Shown piece by piece: positions 1-5,883 of a stretch of 7,712 nucleotides of DNA. A program made the position numbers and the translations under genes. Each line of letters begins with the position of its first letter. The stretch's first letter is position 1. The notes below the pieces were generated by a model. The model was given only the letters and a program-made list of their open reading frames with translations, did no database searches and was not told where the DNA came from. Source of the DNA: UBA7702 sp051866595 (GTDB lineage Bacteria; Bacillota; Dehalobacteriia; UBA7702); assembly GCA_051866595.1 (NCBI GenBank), contig JBJDXI010000148.1:1-7712 (forward strand), read 5' to 3'.

Positions 1-966
1 GTCGATGATGTGGAATTACAGAAATCTAATATTCTTTTGGTGGGCCCCACCGGAACCGGGAAAACGCTCCTCGCCCAGACTCTTGCCCGGTTTCTTCACG
101 TGCCCTTTGCCGTGGCCGACGCCACAACCCTGACCGAAGCCGGTTACGTGGGGGAAGATGTGGAAAATATTCTGCTGAAACTGCTCCAGGCCGCCGATTT
201 CGATGTGGAGGCCGCCTCCCGGGGTATCATCTATATTGACGAAATTGATAAAATTTCCAAAAAATCCGAAAACGTTTCCATTACCCGGGATGTCAGCGGT
301 GAAGGCGTGCAGCAGGCGCTGCTGAAAATTCTCGAAGGAACCGTGGCTTCGGTACCGCCCCAGGGCGGCCGGAAACACCCCCATCAGGAGTTTATTCAGC
401 TGGATACGACGAATATTCTCTTTATCTGCGGCGGCGCCTTTGACGGTCTTGATAAGATCGTGCAGAAGCGCATGGGCAGCGGTGTGATGGGTTTCGGCGC
501 GGAAATCAAGGAAAAAACCGAGGATATTGCGGAAATTCTCGCCAATATCATGCCCGAGGATCTTTTGAAATTTGGTTTGATTCCCGAATTTATCGGCCGT
601 TTGCCGGTGCTTGGGAAATTGACGCCCTTGGATAAAGACGCGTTGGTGCGTATCTTGAAAGAACCGAAAAATTCTCTTACCAAGCAGTACAAAGCTCTCT
701 TTGAAATCGACGGCATTGAATTGGAATTTGAGGATGACGCCTTGGAAGCCATCGCCGAGACGGCGATGAAGCGCAAAACCGGCGCCAGGGGGCTCCGGGC
801 CATTATGGAAGATCAGATGACGGATCTCATGTATGACCTCCCCAGCCGGGAAGACGTGGGTAAAGTGGTGATTACCGCGGATTTTGTGAAGGAAAACAAA
901 GAACCGAAGCTTTATCCGCCGGAAACCAAAGCGTTGCCGGAAACATCGGAAGAAATCGCGGAATAA
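1..966 (+). CDS. clpX: ATP-dependent Clp protease ATP-binding subunit ClpX (5' partial)
   Basis: AAA+ unfoldase that recognises tagged or misfolded proteins, unfolds them with ATP and threads them into the ClpP peptidase in the cytoplasm. The reading frame is open from base 1, so the gene begins outside the window; the N-terminal zinc-binding domain and roughly 100 residues are missing, and the GTG at 10 is internal. Visible motifs in order: Walker A GPTGTGKT (43-66), pore-1 loop GYVG (142-153), Walker B IYIDEIDK with Asp-Glu at 238-243, RKH substrate loop (370-378), the ClpP-docking loop, here MGF rather than the common IGF (487-495), the arginine-finger region EFIGRLP (ending near 604) and sensor-2 GAR (781-789). 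A short acidic tail ends in TAA. It is followed at once by a strong hairpin terminator, so it is not co-transcribed with lon. Identification is secure from motif order. Confidence 0.97.
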   Translation, partial: VDDVELQKSNILLVGPTGTGKTLLAQTLARFLHVPFAVADATTLTEAGYVGEDVENILLKLLQAADFDVEAASRGIIYIDEIDKISKKSENVSITRDVSGEGVQQALLKILEGTVASVPPQGGRKHPHQEFIQLDTTNILFICGGAFDGLDKIVQKRMGSGVMGFGAEIKEKTEDIAEILANIMPEDLLKFGLIPEFIGRLPVLGKLTPLDKDALVRILKEPKNSLTKQYKALFEIDGIELEFEDDALEAIAETAMKRKTGARGLRAIMEDQMTDLMYDLPSREDVGKVVITADFVKENKEPKLYPPETKALPETSEEIAE

Positions 967-974
967 CTGAATGA

Positions 975-1009
975 AAAAAGTCCGTTTGCGAAACGCAAAC
1001 GGACTTTTT
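975..1009. terminator. Bidirectional intrinsic terminator between clpX and the convergent VTT gene
   Basis: A perfect 16-bp inverted repeat, AAAAAGTCCGTTTGCG (975-990), a three-base AAA loop, and its exact complement (994-1009). The A-tract at the base on one side becomes the U-tract on the other strand, so the same hairpin can end clpX (+) and the membrane-protein gene (-). It starts 8 bases after the clpX stop and lies 43 bases past the stop of the opposing gene. Confidence 0.92.
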
Positions 1010-1052
1010 GTCGGATCTATGGTTCTGTGACGGAAACAAACGGATTAGCTTT

Positions 1053-1778
1053 TTACGGCGTGACCGGTTTGTTTCTTTTTTTATTGACCCAGCCGATAAC
1101 TTTCTGTTCCAGCGCGGAGCCGTAACGCCAGGAGAGGGCGATGCAGAGGATCGCGACGAGGGCGGCGGGAACGTAGGCCCATTTGGGCATGGAGAACACG
1201 CTGATGCCCACAAGGCAATTGAGAAGGAGTCCCCAGGGACGTCCCAGTGAAGCCGCGAGAATAAAGTATTTCCAGCGGATGTTGACGAGTCCCGCGACGT
1301 AGCAGAGAATATCGTCGGGGAAAAAGGGGAAGAAAAACATGACGAAAAGAAGAACGTTTTTCCGTTCCTCAAAGGATCGAATGTATTTATCCAGTTTCCG
1401 ACGGCTTAAAAACAGCTCCAGCAAAGGCCGTCCCAGATAACGGGCCAGAGCGAAGCTGAGGCAGGAACCGGCAATGGTGGCGGCGGAGCAGATGAGAAAA
1501 GTGGGGAGGAATCCCAGAAACATGGCGGAAGCGATGACGATGACGCCGCCGGTGGCGGGGAGAAAGATCACGCCGAAAAATTGGAGAAAAAAGACGACAA
1601 TGTATTTATAATGGCCAATGCTCTCAAAGTAAGCCACCAGAGCTTCGGGATTTTTCATCAAATCCAGCAGGCCGGTACGGACGAACCAGCAGATGCCGAT
1701 GATCACAATGGTGAGAAAAAGAAGAAAATATAGAAGGGGTACGACCCGGTATTTCAATAATTTTTGATACAGCGACAT
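1053..1778 (-). CDS. VTT-domain (TVP38/TMEM64, DedA superfamily) integral membrane protein
   Basis: A 241-residue polytopic inner-membrane protein. Hydrophobic segments lie at about residues 12-33, 58-90, 93-115, 142-164, 171-195 and 201-217, with a basic C-terminal tail (KKRNK). The stretch FLPATGGVIVIASAMFLG (about 72-89) and the second proline-rich element FPFFPDDILCYVAGL (150-164), followed by an RPWG near 180, are the paired re-entrant signatures of the VTT domain. Members of this superfamily have been linked to membrane-lipid movement (DedA/UptA-type undecaprenyl phosphate recycling, eukaryotic TMEM41B/VMP1 scramblases), but the substrate of this subfamily is unknown and I do not assign one. 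I chose the ATG at 1778 because GAGG lies 6 bases upstream; an upstream in-frame TTG at 1790 has no such site. It follows the HTH regulator by 99 bases on the same strand and may be its partner gene. Confidence 0.87.
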   Translation of the reverse strand: MSLYQKLLKYRVVPLLYFLLFLTIVIIGICWFVRTGLLDLMKNPEALVAYFESIGHYKYIVVFFLQFFGVIFLPATGGVIVIASAMFLGFLPTFLICSAATIAGSCLSFALARYLGRPLLELFLSRRKLDKYIRSFEERKNVLLFVMFFFPFFPDDILCYVAGLVNIRWKYFILAASLGRPWGLLLNCLVGISVFSMPKWAYVPAALVAILCIALSWRYGSALEQKVIGWVNKKRNKPVTP

Positions 1779-1784
1779 GGACGG

Positions 1785-1788
1785 CCTC
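1785..1788 (-). promoter_or_regulatory. Ribosome binding site choosing the VTT gene start
   Basis: GAGG on the minus strand, 6 bases before the ATG at 1778-1776. It overlaps the coding region that the alternative TTG start at 1790 would imply, favouring the shorter protein. Confidence 0.65.
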
Positions 1789-1793
1789 AATTC

Positions 1794-1823
1794 ATGATAT
1801 TGTTCTACTTCTTATTCTGCCAA
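1794..1823 (-). promoter_or_regulatory. Candidate promoter for the VTT gene
   Basis: On the minus strand TTGGCA (1823-1818) and TATCAT (1799-1794), each 5 of 6 to the sigma-70/sigma-A consensus, are separated by 18 bases. Transcription would begin only about 10-13 bases before the ATG, which would leave a very short leader barely holding the GAGG. The gene could instead be read through from the upstream HTH gene, since no terminator is visible between them. Confidence 0.35.
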
Positions 1824-1877
1824 AGGGCGAATGTAAAATAGTGATGATCCGGTGTTTTTTTTATGTTCTTTGAACGT

Positions 1878-2087
1878 TTATTGAAGAATGACTTCCTCTT
1901 CCAGCAAGAACAGGTCTTCTACCGTGGTATCCAGGCGGCGGGCGATGTGGTAAGCCAGCTCAAGGGAAGGATTGGAACGGTTGGTTTCCACCCGGCAGAT
2001 CGTTTCCCTGCTGACGCCGCAGGCCTGGGCCAGATCCTGTTGGGATAAACCCAGGGCGAAACGGTATTCTTTGATTTTATTTTTCAT
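1878..2087 (-). CDS. Small Cro/CI-type (XRE family) HTH transcriptional regulator
   Basis: A 69-residue single-domain DNA-binding protein. It starts MKNKIKEYRFALGLSQQDLA and continues through the canonical five-helix HTH_3 fold: the helix-turn-helix spans about residues 15-34 (SQQDLAQACGVSRETICRVE), and the conserved NPSLELAYHIAR and DLF segments follow at 39-50 and 58-60. There is no sensor or oligomerisation domain, so it is of the compact regulator type often placed beside membrane-protein genes. The ATG is preceded by AAGGAG with 5 bases spacing (2098-2093), which fixes the start. It is divergent from lon and lies upstream of the VTT gene. Tandem palindromes cover its own promoter, suggesting autorepression. 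Its DNA target and signal are not known. Confidence 0.9.
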   Translation of the reverse strand: MKNKIKEYRFALGLSQQDLAQACGVSRETICRVETNRSNPSLELAYHIARRLDTTVEDLFLLEEEVILQ

Positions 2088-2096
2088 TGTGTCTCC

Positions 2097-2141
2097 TTAT
2101 GTGATAAATATGTCATAATATGTGAGAATTATATCACAAAT
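2097..2141. promoter_or_regulatory. Tandem TGTGA-type palindromes, probable operator of the HTH regulator
   Basis: Read on the + strand there are two imperfect dyads of the form TGTGA-N8-TCAyA: TGTGA at 2100-2104 with TCATA at 2113-2117, and TGTGA at 2121-2125 with TCACA at 2134-2138. The second extends outward to ATATGTGA/TCACAAAT with one mismatch; the first is more degenerate and can also be registered as TTATG (2097-2101) against CATAA (2114-2118). Equivalent bases are 21 apart, about two helical turns, so both sites would face the same side. The right site contains the -10 box of the regulator gene and the left lies between its start point and ribosome binding site, the expected arrangement for autorepression. 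The N8 spacing differs from the N6 of CRP/FNR sites. Confidence 0.6.
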
Positions 2142-2155
2142 TATGGAAATTACAA
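2128..2155 (-). promoter_or_regulatory. Promoter of the HTH regulator gene
   Basis: On the minus strand a perfect TATAAT (2133-2128) lies 16 bases downstream of TTGTAA (2155-2150), a 4 of 6 match to the -35 consensus. The predicted start near 2121 gives a leader of about 34 bases with AAGGAG properly placed. The -10 box sits inside the spacer of the right-hand palindrome. Confidence 0.7.
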
Positions 2156-2199
2156 GGTATTTTCGCAGAAATGATTGAATTTTTTTTCGTTTTGCGATA

Positions 2200-2208
2200 T
2201 GATATAAT
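2200..2208 (+). promoter_or_regulatory. Extended -10 promoter for lon
   Basis: TGATATAAT combines a perfect TATAAT (2203-2208) with the upstream TGn of an extended -10 element. At the right distance upstream there is only a T-run (2180-2187) and no good -35 hexamer, so recognition probably rests on the extended -10. I see no CIRCE (TTAGCACTC/GAGTGCTAA) or CtsR-type (GGTCAAA direct repeat) heat-shock operator here. Confidence 0.6.
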
Positions 2209-2214
2209 ACATCG

Positions 2215-2230
2215 TTGCCCGAGAGGGTAA
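2215..2230 (+). other. Small hairpin at the 5' end of the lon leader
   Basis: TTGCCC, a GAGA loop and GGGTAA form a 6-bp stem with one G-U pair. It lies where transcription from the lon promoter should start, so it could protect the 5' end of the mRNA. It is too weak, and followed by too few Ts (TTTTG), to be called a terminator. Confidence 0.3.
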
Positions 2231-2249
2231 TTTTGAGATGATTACAGAT

Positions 2250-2254
2250 GGAGG
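2250..2254 (+). promoter_or_regulatory. Ribosome binding site choosing the lon start
   Basis: GGAGG lies 8 bases before a GTG at 2263 and overlaps the alternative ATG at 2248, which itself has only a weak GAG upstream. This favours GTG 2263 as the real start. Confidence 0.65.
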
Positions 2255-2262
2255 ATGAGATT

Positions 2263-4710
2263 GTGCGTAACAAAGAAAACGACAACGATAACAAGGCTGT
2301 TTTGCTTACAGCCGCCGACGGAAAACAGTCCGCCTCTGCGGATGGATATAACGCAAATACGGAAACGGCCGATATGATTTTGCGGCATGCCTGCTTTCAG
2401 ATGCCGATCCTGCCTTTGAGGGGTGTGGCGGTGCTGCCTCATTCCGTGGTTCAGCTGGATGTGGGCCGGGATAAGAGTATCCGAGCCATCAACGAGGCCA
2501 TGGAATGTGAAGGCAAAGAAATCATTCTGGCCATGCAGAAAGATATTCATGTGGATGAGCCGACCTTTGACGATATTCACCATATCGGCACCATCGCCAC
2601 GATCAAGCAGGTGATGCGCCCCACCGGCGGTACCATGCGCATTATTGTGGAAGGACTTTACCGTACGGAAATTCTGCGCCTTTCCGAAGAAAAGGATTAT
2701 TTTCTCGGTGAGGCGATTCAGCTGGAAATGCCCGGTCAGTATCAGATCTCTCTGGAAGGGGAAGTCTATGCCCGGAAAGTGGTGAAGGAATTTGAAAACT
2801 TCGCCTCTCTGGCCAAAAAGGTCTCCGCGGAGATCGTGGCCACCGTCCTTTCCTTGGAAGATTACAGCGCTCTGGCCGATGTGGCGGCGGCTCAGGTTCT
2901 GACAAAACTTTCCGACAAACAGAAATTCCTGGAAACCGTGGACGTGGAAGAACGTCTGAAAAATCTGCTGAGCCTCATGGCCAGGGAAGTGGACATTCTC
3001 GATCTGGAACGGAAGATCGGCAACGAAGTCCGCAAGCAGATGGAGAAAAATCAAAAAGAATATTATCTCAGAGAACAGATCCGCGCCATCAATAAAGAAC
3101 TGGGCGAGGATGAAAGTAAAGACGACGAGTGCCGCGACTACCGGGATAAGGTAAAAGCCGCGGGGATGCCCAAGGAAGCCGAGGAAAAAACGCTTCGGGA
3201 AATCGACCGTTTGCAGAAAACCCCCTCCATGGCGGCGGAAACCTCGGTGCTGCGTTCTTATATCGACTGGATGCTGGATATTCCCTGGTCCCACCGGACC
3301 GAGGACCGTCTCGATCTGAAACGGGCTGAGGCCATTCTCAACGAAGATCATTACGGTCTGGAAGAGGTGAAAGACCGTATCCTGGAATACCTTGCCGTTT
3401 GCCAGCTGGCCCAGGACATCAAAGGGCCGATTCTCTGCCTTACCGGCCCTCCCGGTGTGGGGAAAACCTCTCTGGCCCGTTCCGTGGCCAGAGCGCTGGA
3501 CCGCAATTTCGTTCGGATGTCTTTAGGCGGCATGAAGGATGAAGCGGAAATCCGCGGCCACCGCCGTACCTACGTGGGCTCTATGCCCGGGCGGATTCTT
3601 CAGAATATGAAAACCGCCGGTTCGGTGAACCCCGTATTTCTTCTGGATGAAGTGGATAAGCTGGGAAGCGACTATAAAGGTGACCCTTCCTCGGCATTGC
3701 TGGAAGTGCTGGACCCCGAACAAAACAGCACCTTTGCCGATCATTTTATCGAAGTGCCTTATGACCTTTCCAAGGTATTGTTTATTACCACTGCCAATGT
3801 GAAAAGCAACATTCCCCGTCCTTTGCTGGATCGCATGGAAGTGATCGACATCAGCGGCTATACCGAGGAAGAAAAAGTCCATATCGCCAAAGATCATCTG
3901 CTGAAAAAGGAACTGAAAAACCATTGCATTTCCGAAAAACAGCTGAAGATCTCTGACGGCGCCCTCCGGATGCTGATCCGGGAATATACCCGGGAAGCCG
4001 GGGTGCGCAGTCTCGACCGGGTACTGGCGAAGCTCTGCCGTGTGGCCGCAAGAAAACTGGTGACGGAGGAAGTTGCCTCCATCAGCATTACCGTGCGGAA
4101 TCTCCACGATTACCTGGGCAAACCGAAATTTATCAAGGAAAAGGCCGCCGGAAAAAATCTGGTGGGTGTTGTCAACGGTCTCGCTTGGACCGAGGTGGGC
4201 GGCGAAATCCTTCAGGTGGAAGTTCAGTCCCTCCCCGGCAGCGGCAAGATTCAGCTCACCGGTCAGCTTGGCGACGTAATGAAGGAATCGGCCCAGGCCG
4301 CCCTGACTTATGTCCGTTCCATCGGTAAATCTCTGGGGCTGAAAGCTCATTTTGAGGAAAAAATTGACCTTCATATCCATGTGCCCGAAGGCGCTGTACC
4401 CAAAGACGGCCCCTCGGCCGGGGTGACCATGGTAACGGCCATCGCCTCCCGGCTGGGTAACCGCAAAGTCCGGGGTGACATCGCCATGACCGGCGAAGTG
4501 ACGCTGAGCGGCCGTGTACTGCCCATCGGCGGTGTGAAAGAAAAGGTGCTGGCCGCCTATGCCGCAGGGATCACCACCGTTCTGATGCCCAAGGAAAATG
4601 AGCGGGATCTGGATAAAATCCCCGAGGAAGTCCGGGAAAAAATGACCTTCCATTTCTGTTCCCATGTGGATGAAGTGCTGAAAATCGCCTTGGTGGAGAA
4701 AAACGTATGA
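2263..4710 (+). CDS. lon: ATP-dependent protease LonA (endopeptidase La)
   Basis: Homohexameric cytoplasmic AAA+ serine protease (EC 3.4.21.53) that degrades misfolded and short-lived regulatory proteins. From GTG 2263 it has 815 residues, full length for LonA. A polar extension of about 45 residues precedes the N-terminal LON substrate-binding domain, which opens with MPILPLRGVAVLPH. A charged helical region follows (about 240-330, with EKNQKEYYLREQIRAINKEL). The AAA+ module has Walker A GPPGVGKT (395-402), Walker B FLLDEVDK with Asp462-Glu463, the arginine-finger segment PLLDRME and sensor-2 AGVRSLDR. The protease domain carries the Ser-Lys dyad, Ser718 in DGPSAG and Lys759 in GGVKEK. There is no membrane segment, so it is LonA and not LonB. 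An ATG at 2248 would add five residues. Its stop overlaps the ysxC start (ATGA), indicating one operon with translational coupling. It is driven by its own extended -10 promoter, divergent from the HTH gene. Confidence 0.97.
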   Translation: MRNKENDNDNKAVLLTAADGKQSASADGYNANTETADMILRHACFQMPILPLRGVAVLPHSVVQLDVGRDKSIRAINEAMECEGKEIILAMQKDIHVDEPTFDDIHHIGTIATIKQVMRPTGGTMRIIVEGLYRTEILRLSEEKDYFLGEAIQLEMPGQYQISLEGEVYARKVVKEFENFASLAKKVSAEIVATVLSLEDYSALADVAAAQVLTKLSDKQKFLETVDVEERLKNLLSLMAREVDILDLERKIGNEVRKQMEKNQKEYYLREQIRAINKELGEDESKDDECRDYRDKVKAAGMPKEAEEKTLREIDRLQKTPSMAAETSVLRSYIDWMLDIPWSHRTEDRLDLKRAEAILNEDHYGLEEVKDRILEYLAVCQLAQDIKGPILCLTGPPGVGKTSLARSVARALDRNFVRMSLGGMKDEAEIRGHRRTYVGSMPGRILQNMKTAGSVNPVFLLDEVDKLGSDYKGDPSSALLEVLDPEQNSTFADHFIEVPYDLSKVLFITTANVKSNIPRPLLDRMEVIDISGYTEEEKVHIAKDHLLKKELKNHCISEKQLKISDGALRMLIREYTREAGVRSLDRVLAKLCRVAARKLVTEEVASISITVRNLHDYLGKPKFIKEKAAGKNLVGVVNGLAWTEVGGEILQVEVQSLPGSGKIQLTGQLGDVMKESAQAALTYVRSIGKSLGLKAHFEEKIDLHIHVPEGAVPKDGPSAGVTMVTAIASRLGNRKVRGDIAMTGEVTLSGRVLPIGGVKEKVLAAYAAGITTVLMPKENERDLDKIPEEVREKMTFHFCSHVDEVLKIALVEKNV

Positions 4711-5288
4711 AGATAAAAAAAGCGGAGCTGGCGGCGACGGCGGCGTGGAAAAAACAGTATCCCGAAGTACTGAGTCTCGACGTGGTGCTGGCCGGCCGCT
4801 CCAATGTGGGAAAATCCTCCCTTGTGAATAAACTGATCAATCGCAAAAATCTGGCTCGTACCAGTTCTCAGCCGGGGAAAACCCGTACCATCAATTTTTA
4901 CCGGATTGACGACGGCTGGTACTTTGTGGATTTGCCCGGTTACGGCTATGCCAAAGTCAGCAAAACCGAGCGGGACGCCTTTCAGAAAATGGTGGATGAG
5001 TATCTCTCCGCCGACCGTCCCCGGGTGATCTGGCAAATTGTCGATCTGCGACATCCTCCTACGGCGCTGGATCATCAGATGAACGCCTTTCTGCGCTCCA
5101 AAGGATTGCCGTTTCTCGTGATTGCTACCAAAGCGGATAAGCTCAGCAATAACGAGATCGCCAAGAACAAAGCTGTGATGAAACGGGAACTGGATCTGAA
5201 AGAAGAAGAGATTGTCGTTTTTTCCGCCCAGAACGGACGGGGCAAGGAAGATCTGCTGAAACGAATTGAATATATGCTGCGTTCCTGA
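4707..5288 (+). CDS. ysxC: Ribosome biogenesis GTP-binding protein YsxC/EngB
   Basis: A 193-residue TrmE-Era-EngA-YihA-Septin-type GTPase needed for late 50S ribosomal subunit assembly in Bacillus and usually essential. All G motifs are visible: G1 GRSNVGKSS (30-38), G2 threonine in GKTRTINFY (58-66), G3 DLPGYGYA (75-82), G4 TKAD (141-144) and G5 FSA (172-174). The family-specific VDLRHPPTALD follows G3 at 112-122. Length is normal and no domain is missing. The ATG overlaps the lon stop by four bases, and GGAG at 4695-4698 inside the lon coding sequence lies 8 bases upstream, so ysxC is translated from the lon message. A hairpin 15 bases downstream ends the unit. The same gene is called engB or yihA elsewhere. 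Confidence 0.97.
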   Translation: MKIKKAELAATAAWKKQYPEVLSLDVVLAGRSNVGKSSLVNKLINRKNLARTSSQPGKTRTINFYRIDDGWYFVDLPGYGYAKVSKTERDAFQKMVDEYLSADRPRVIWQIVDLRHPPTALDHQMNAFLRSKGLPFLVIATKADKLSNNEIAKNKAVMKRELDLKEEEIVVFSAQNGRGKEDLLKRIEYMLRS

Positions 5289-5302
5289 AACGCGGTTCAC
5301 TG

Positions 5303-5326
5303 AGCGGAATCCTCACGGATTCCGCT
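5303..5326. terminator. Convergent hairpin between ysxC and the minus-strand membrane gene
   Basis: A perfect 10-bp stem, AGCGGAATCC / GGATTCCGCT, with a TCAC loop, placed within the 39 bases between the two facing stop codons (ysxC ends at 5288, the opposing gene at 5328). Neither side has a good U-tract (TTTCAGC on +), so it is a weak or factor-assisted terminator or an mRNA 3' stabiliser for both transcripts. Confidence 0.65.
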
Positions 5327-5327
5327 T

Positions 5328-5705
5328 TCAGCTTTCCTGCGGAACGGTTTTTTGCCGGTGGGGCAGGGTCCGTCCGCGGATTTCACCGATAAGGCCGAGA
5401 ATCACCGCGAGGAAAAGGACAGGAAGAAAAGTGAAAACATCGGAAAAGGGCAGAGGAAAACGGAAGGATAATACCGGCAGCGGTGAGAGAAACAGCGCAG
5501 CGAGAAAAACGCCGCCGCCCCGGCGCAGACGGCAGATTCCGTAGATCAGACCGATGGAAAAAGCGGAGACAGGGAGAAAGAAATACCACAGAACGTCGAT
5601 GATCTCCCAGGGGATCTGCGGGATATTGTTGATGTAGATGAACAGGGCGGCGATAACGCATTGCGCGGGGATGACGATACCGATAAAACGAAGAAATGAT
5701 TTCAT
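5328..5705 (-). CDS. Small four-helix membrane protein of unknown function
   Basis: A 125-residue, strongly hydrophobic protein that I do not recognise. Predicted membrane segments lie at about residues 7-26, 38-58, 64-82 and 90-108. Basic residues (R59, R61, R62) separate helices two and three, and a charged tail follows the last helix (EIRGRTLPHRQKTVPQES), which by the positive-inside rule suggests both ends are cytoplasmic. There are no catalytic motifs or cysteine pairs. Start chosen as ATG 5705 because AAAGGAGG lies 7 bases upstream; an in-frame TTG at 5732 would place that site inside the gene. A TATAAT lies 28 bases above the start, and the gene is divergent from valS and convergent with ysxC, so it is a stand-alone unit. 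The proper ribosome site and promoter support a real gene. Confidence 0.75.
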   Translation of the reverse strand: MKSFLRFIGIVIPAQCVIAALFIYINNIPQIPWEIIDVLWYFFLPVSAFSIGLIYGICRLRRGGGVFLAALFLSPLPVLSFRFPLPFSDVFTFLPVLFLAVILGLIGEIRGRTLPHRQKTVPQES

Positions 5706-5712
5706 GACAAAG

Positions 5713-5720
5713 CCTCCTTT
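5713..5720 (-). promoter_or_regulatory. Ribosome binding site choosing the start of the small membrane gene
   Basis: AAAGGAGG on the minus strand, 7 bases before ATG 5705-5703. It is a near-perfect Shine-Dalgarno and rules against the longer TTG start at 5732. Confidence 0.8.
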
Positions 5721-5732
5721 GTGATTTTGCAA

Positions 5733-5738
5733 ATTATA
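5733..5738 (-). promoter_or_regulatory. -10 box for the small membrane gene
   Basis: TATAAT on the minus strand. The region 16-18 bases upstream has no good -35 hexamer (GCAGAA at 17), but the surrounding DNA is A/T rich. The start would fall near 5726, giving a leader of about 20 bases that contains the ribosome site. Confidence 0.5.
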
Positions 5739-5770
5739 TGAAGAAAAATTATTTTTTCTGCGGAAAACGC

Positions 5771-5799
5771 TTTTCAGACAGGATTATTTATGGTATACT
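5771..5799 (+). promoter_or_regulatory. Promoter of valS
   Basis: TTTTCA (5771-5776, 4 of 6) and TATACT (5794-5799, 5 of 6) are spaced by 17 bases, and TGG just before the -10 supplies an extended -10 element. The start near 5806 gives a leader of about 78 bases rich in T, with no T-box motif and no stable stem that I can see. Confidence 0.65.
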
Positions 5800-5883
5800 G
5801 AAAAAGATTTTAAACTGGCATTTTATTGCATTGATCTGTCTTTTTTAACTTTTGTTTTTATGATATTAAAGGAGGATTCACTC

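Noticed and set aside
1034..1071. GAAACAAAC / GTTTGTTTC inverted repeat near the end of the VTT gene
   Set aside because: The arms are 9 bp, AT-rich and separated by more than 20 bases, and one arm lies in coding sequence. The hairpin at 975-1009 already explains termination.
1853..1877. Possible terminator after the HTH gene (T8 run on +, GTTC-TTT-GAAC)
   Set aside because: The stem is only 4 bp and the T-run is on the wrong strand for the minus-strand gene (it would be an A-run in the RNA).
2100..2138. CRP/FNR-type binding sites (TGTGA...TCACA)
   Set aside because: The half-sites resemble CRP sites, but the spacer is 8 bases rather than 6 in both copies. Their position over the HTH gene promoter makes that regulator the more likely binder.
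2242..3351. Long minus-strand open frame opposite the 5' half of lon (and another at 3523-4665)
   Set aside because: These mirror the lon codon pattern and have no start signals or recognisable domains. The + strand protein is unambiguous LonA.
5738..5848. A 36-codon + strand open frame (starting MKKNYFF) upstream of valS, possibly a leader peptide
   Set aside because: It has no ribosome binding site, it spans the valS promoter so the predicted transcript would begin inside it, and it has no run of valine codons expected of an attenuation peptide.
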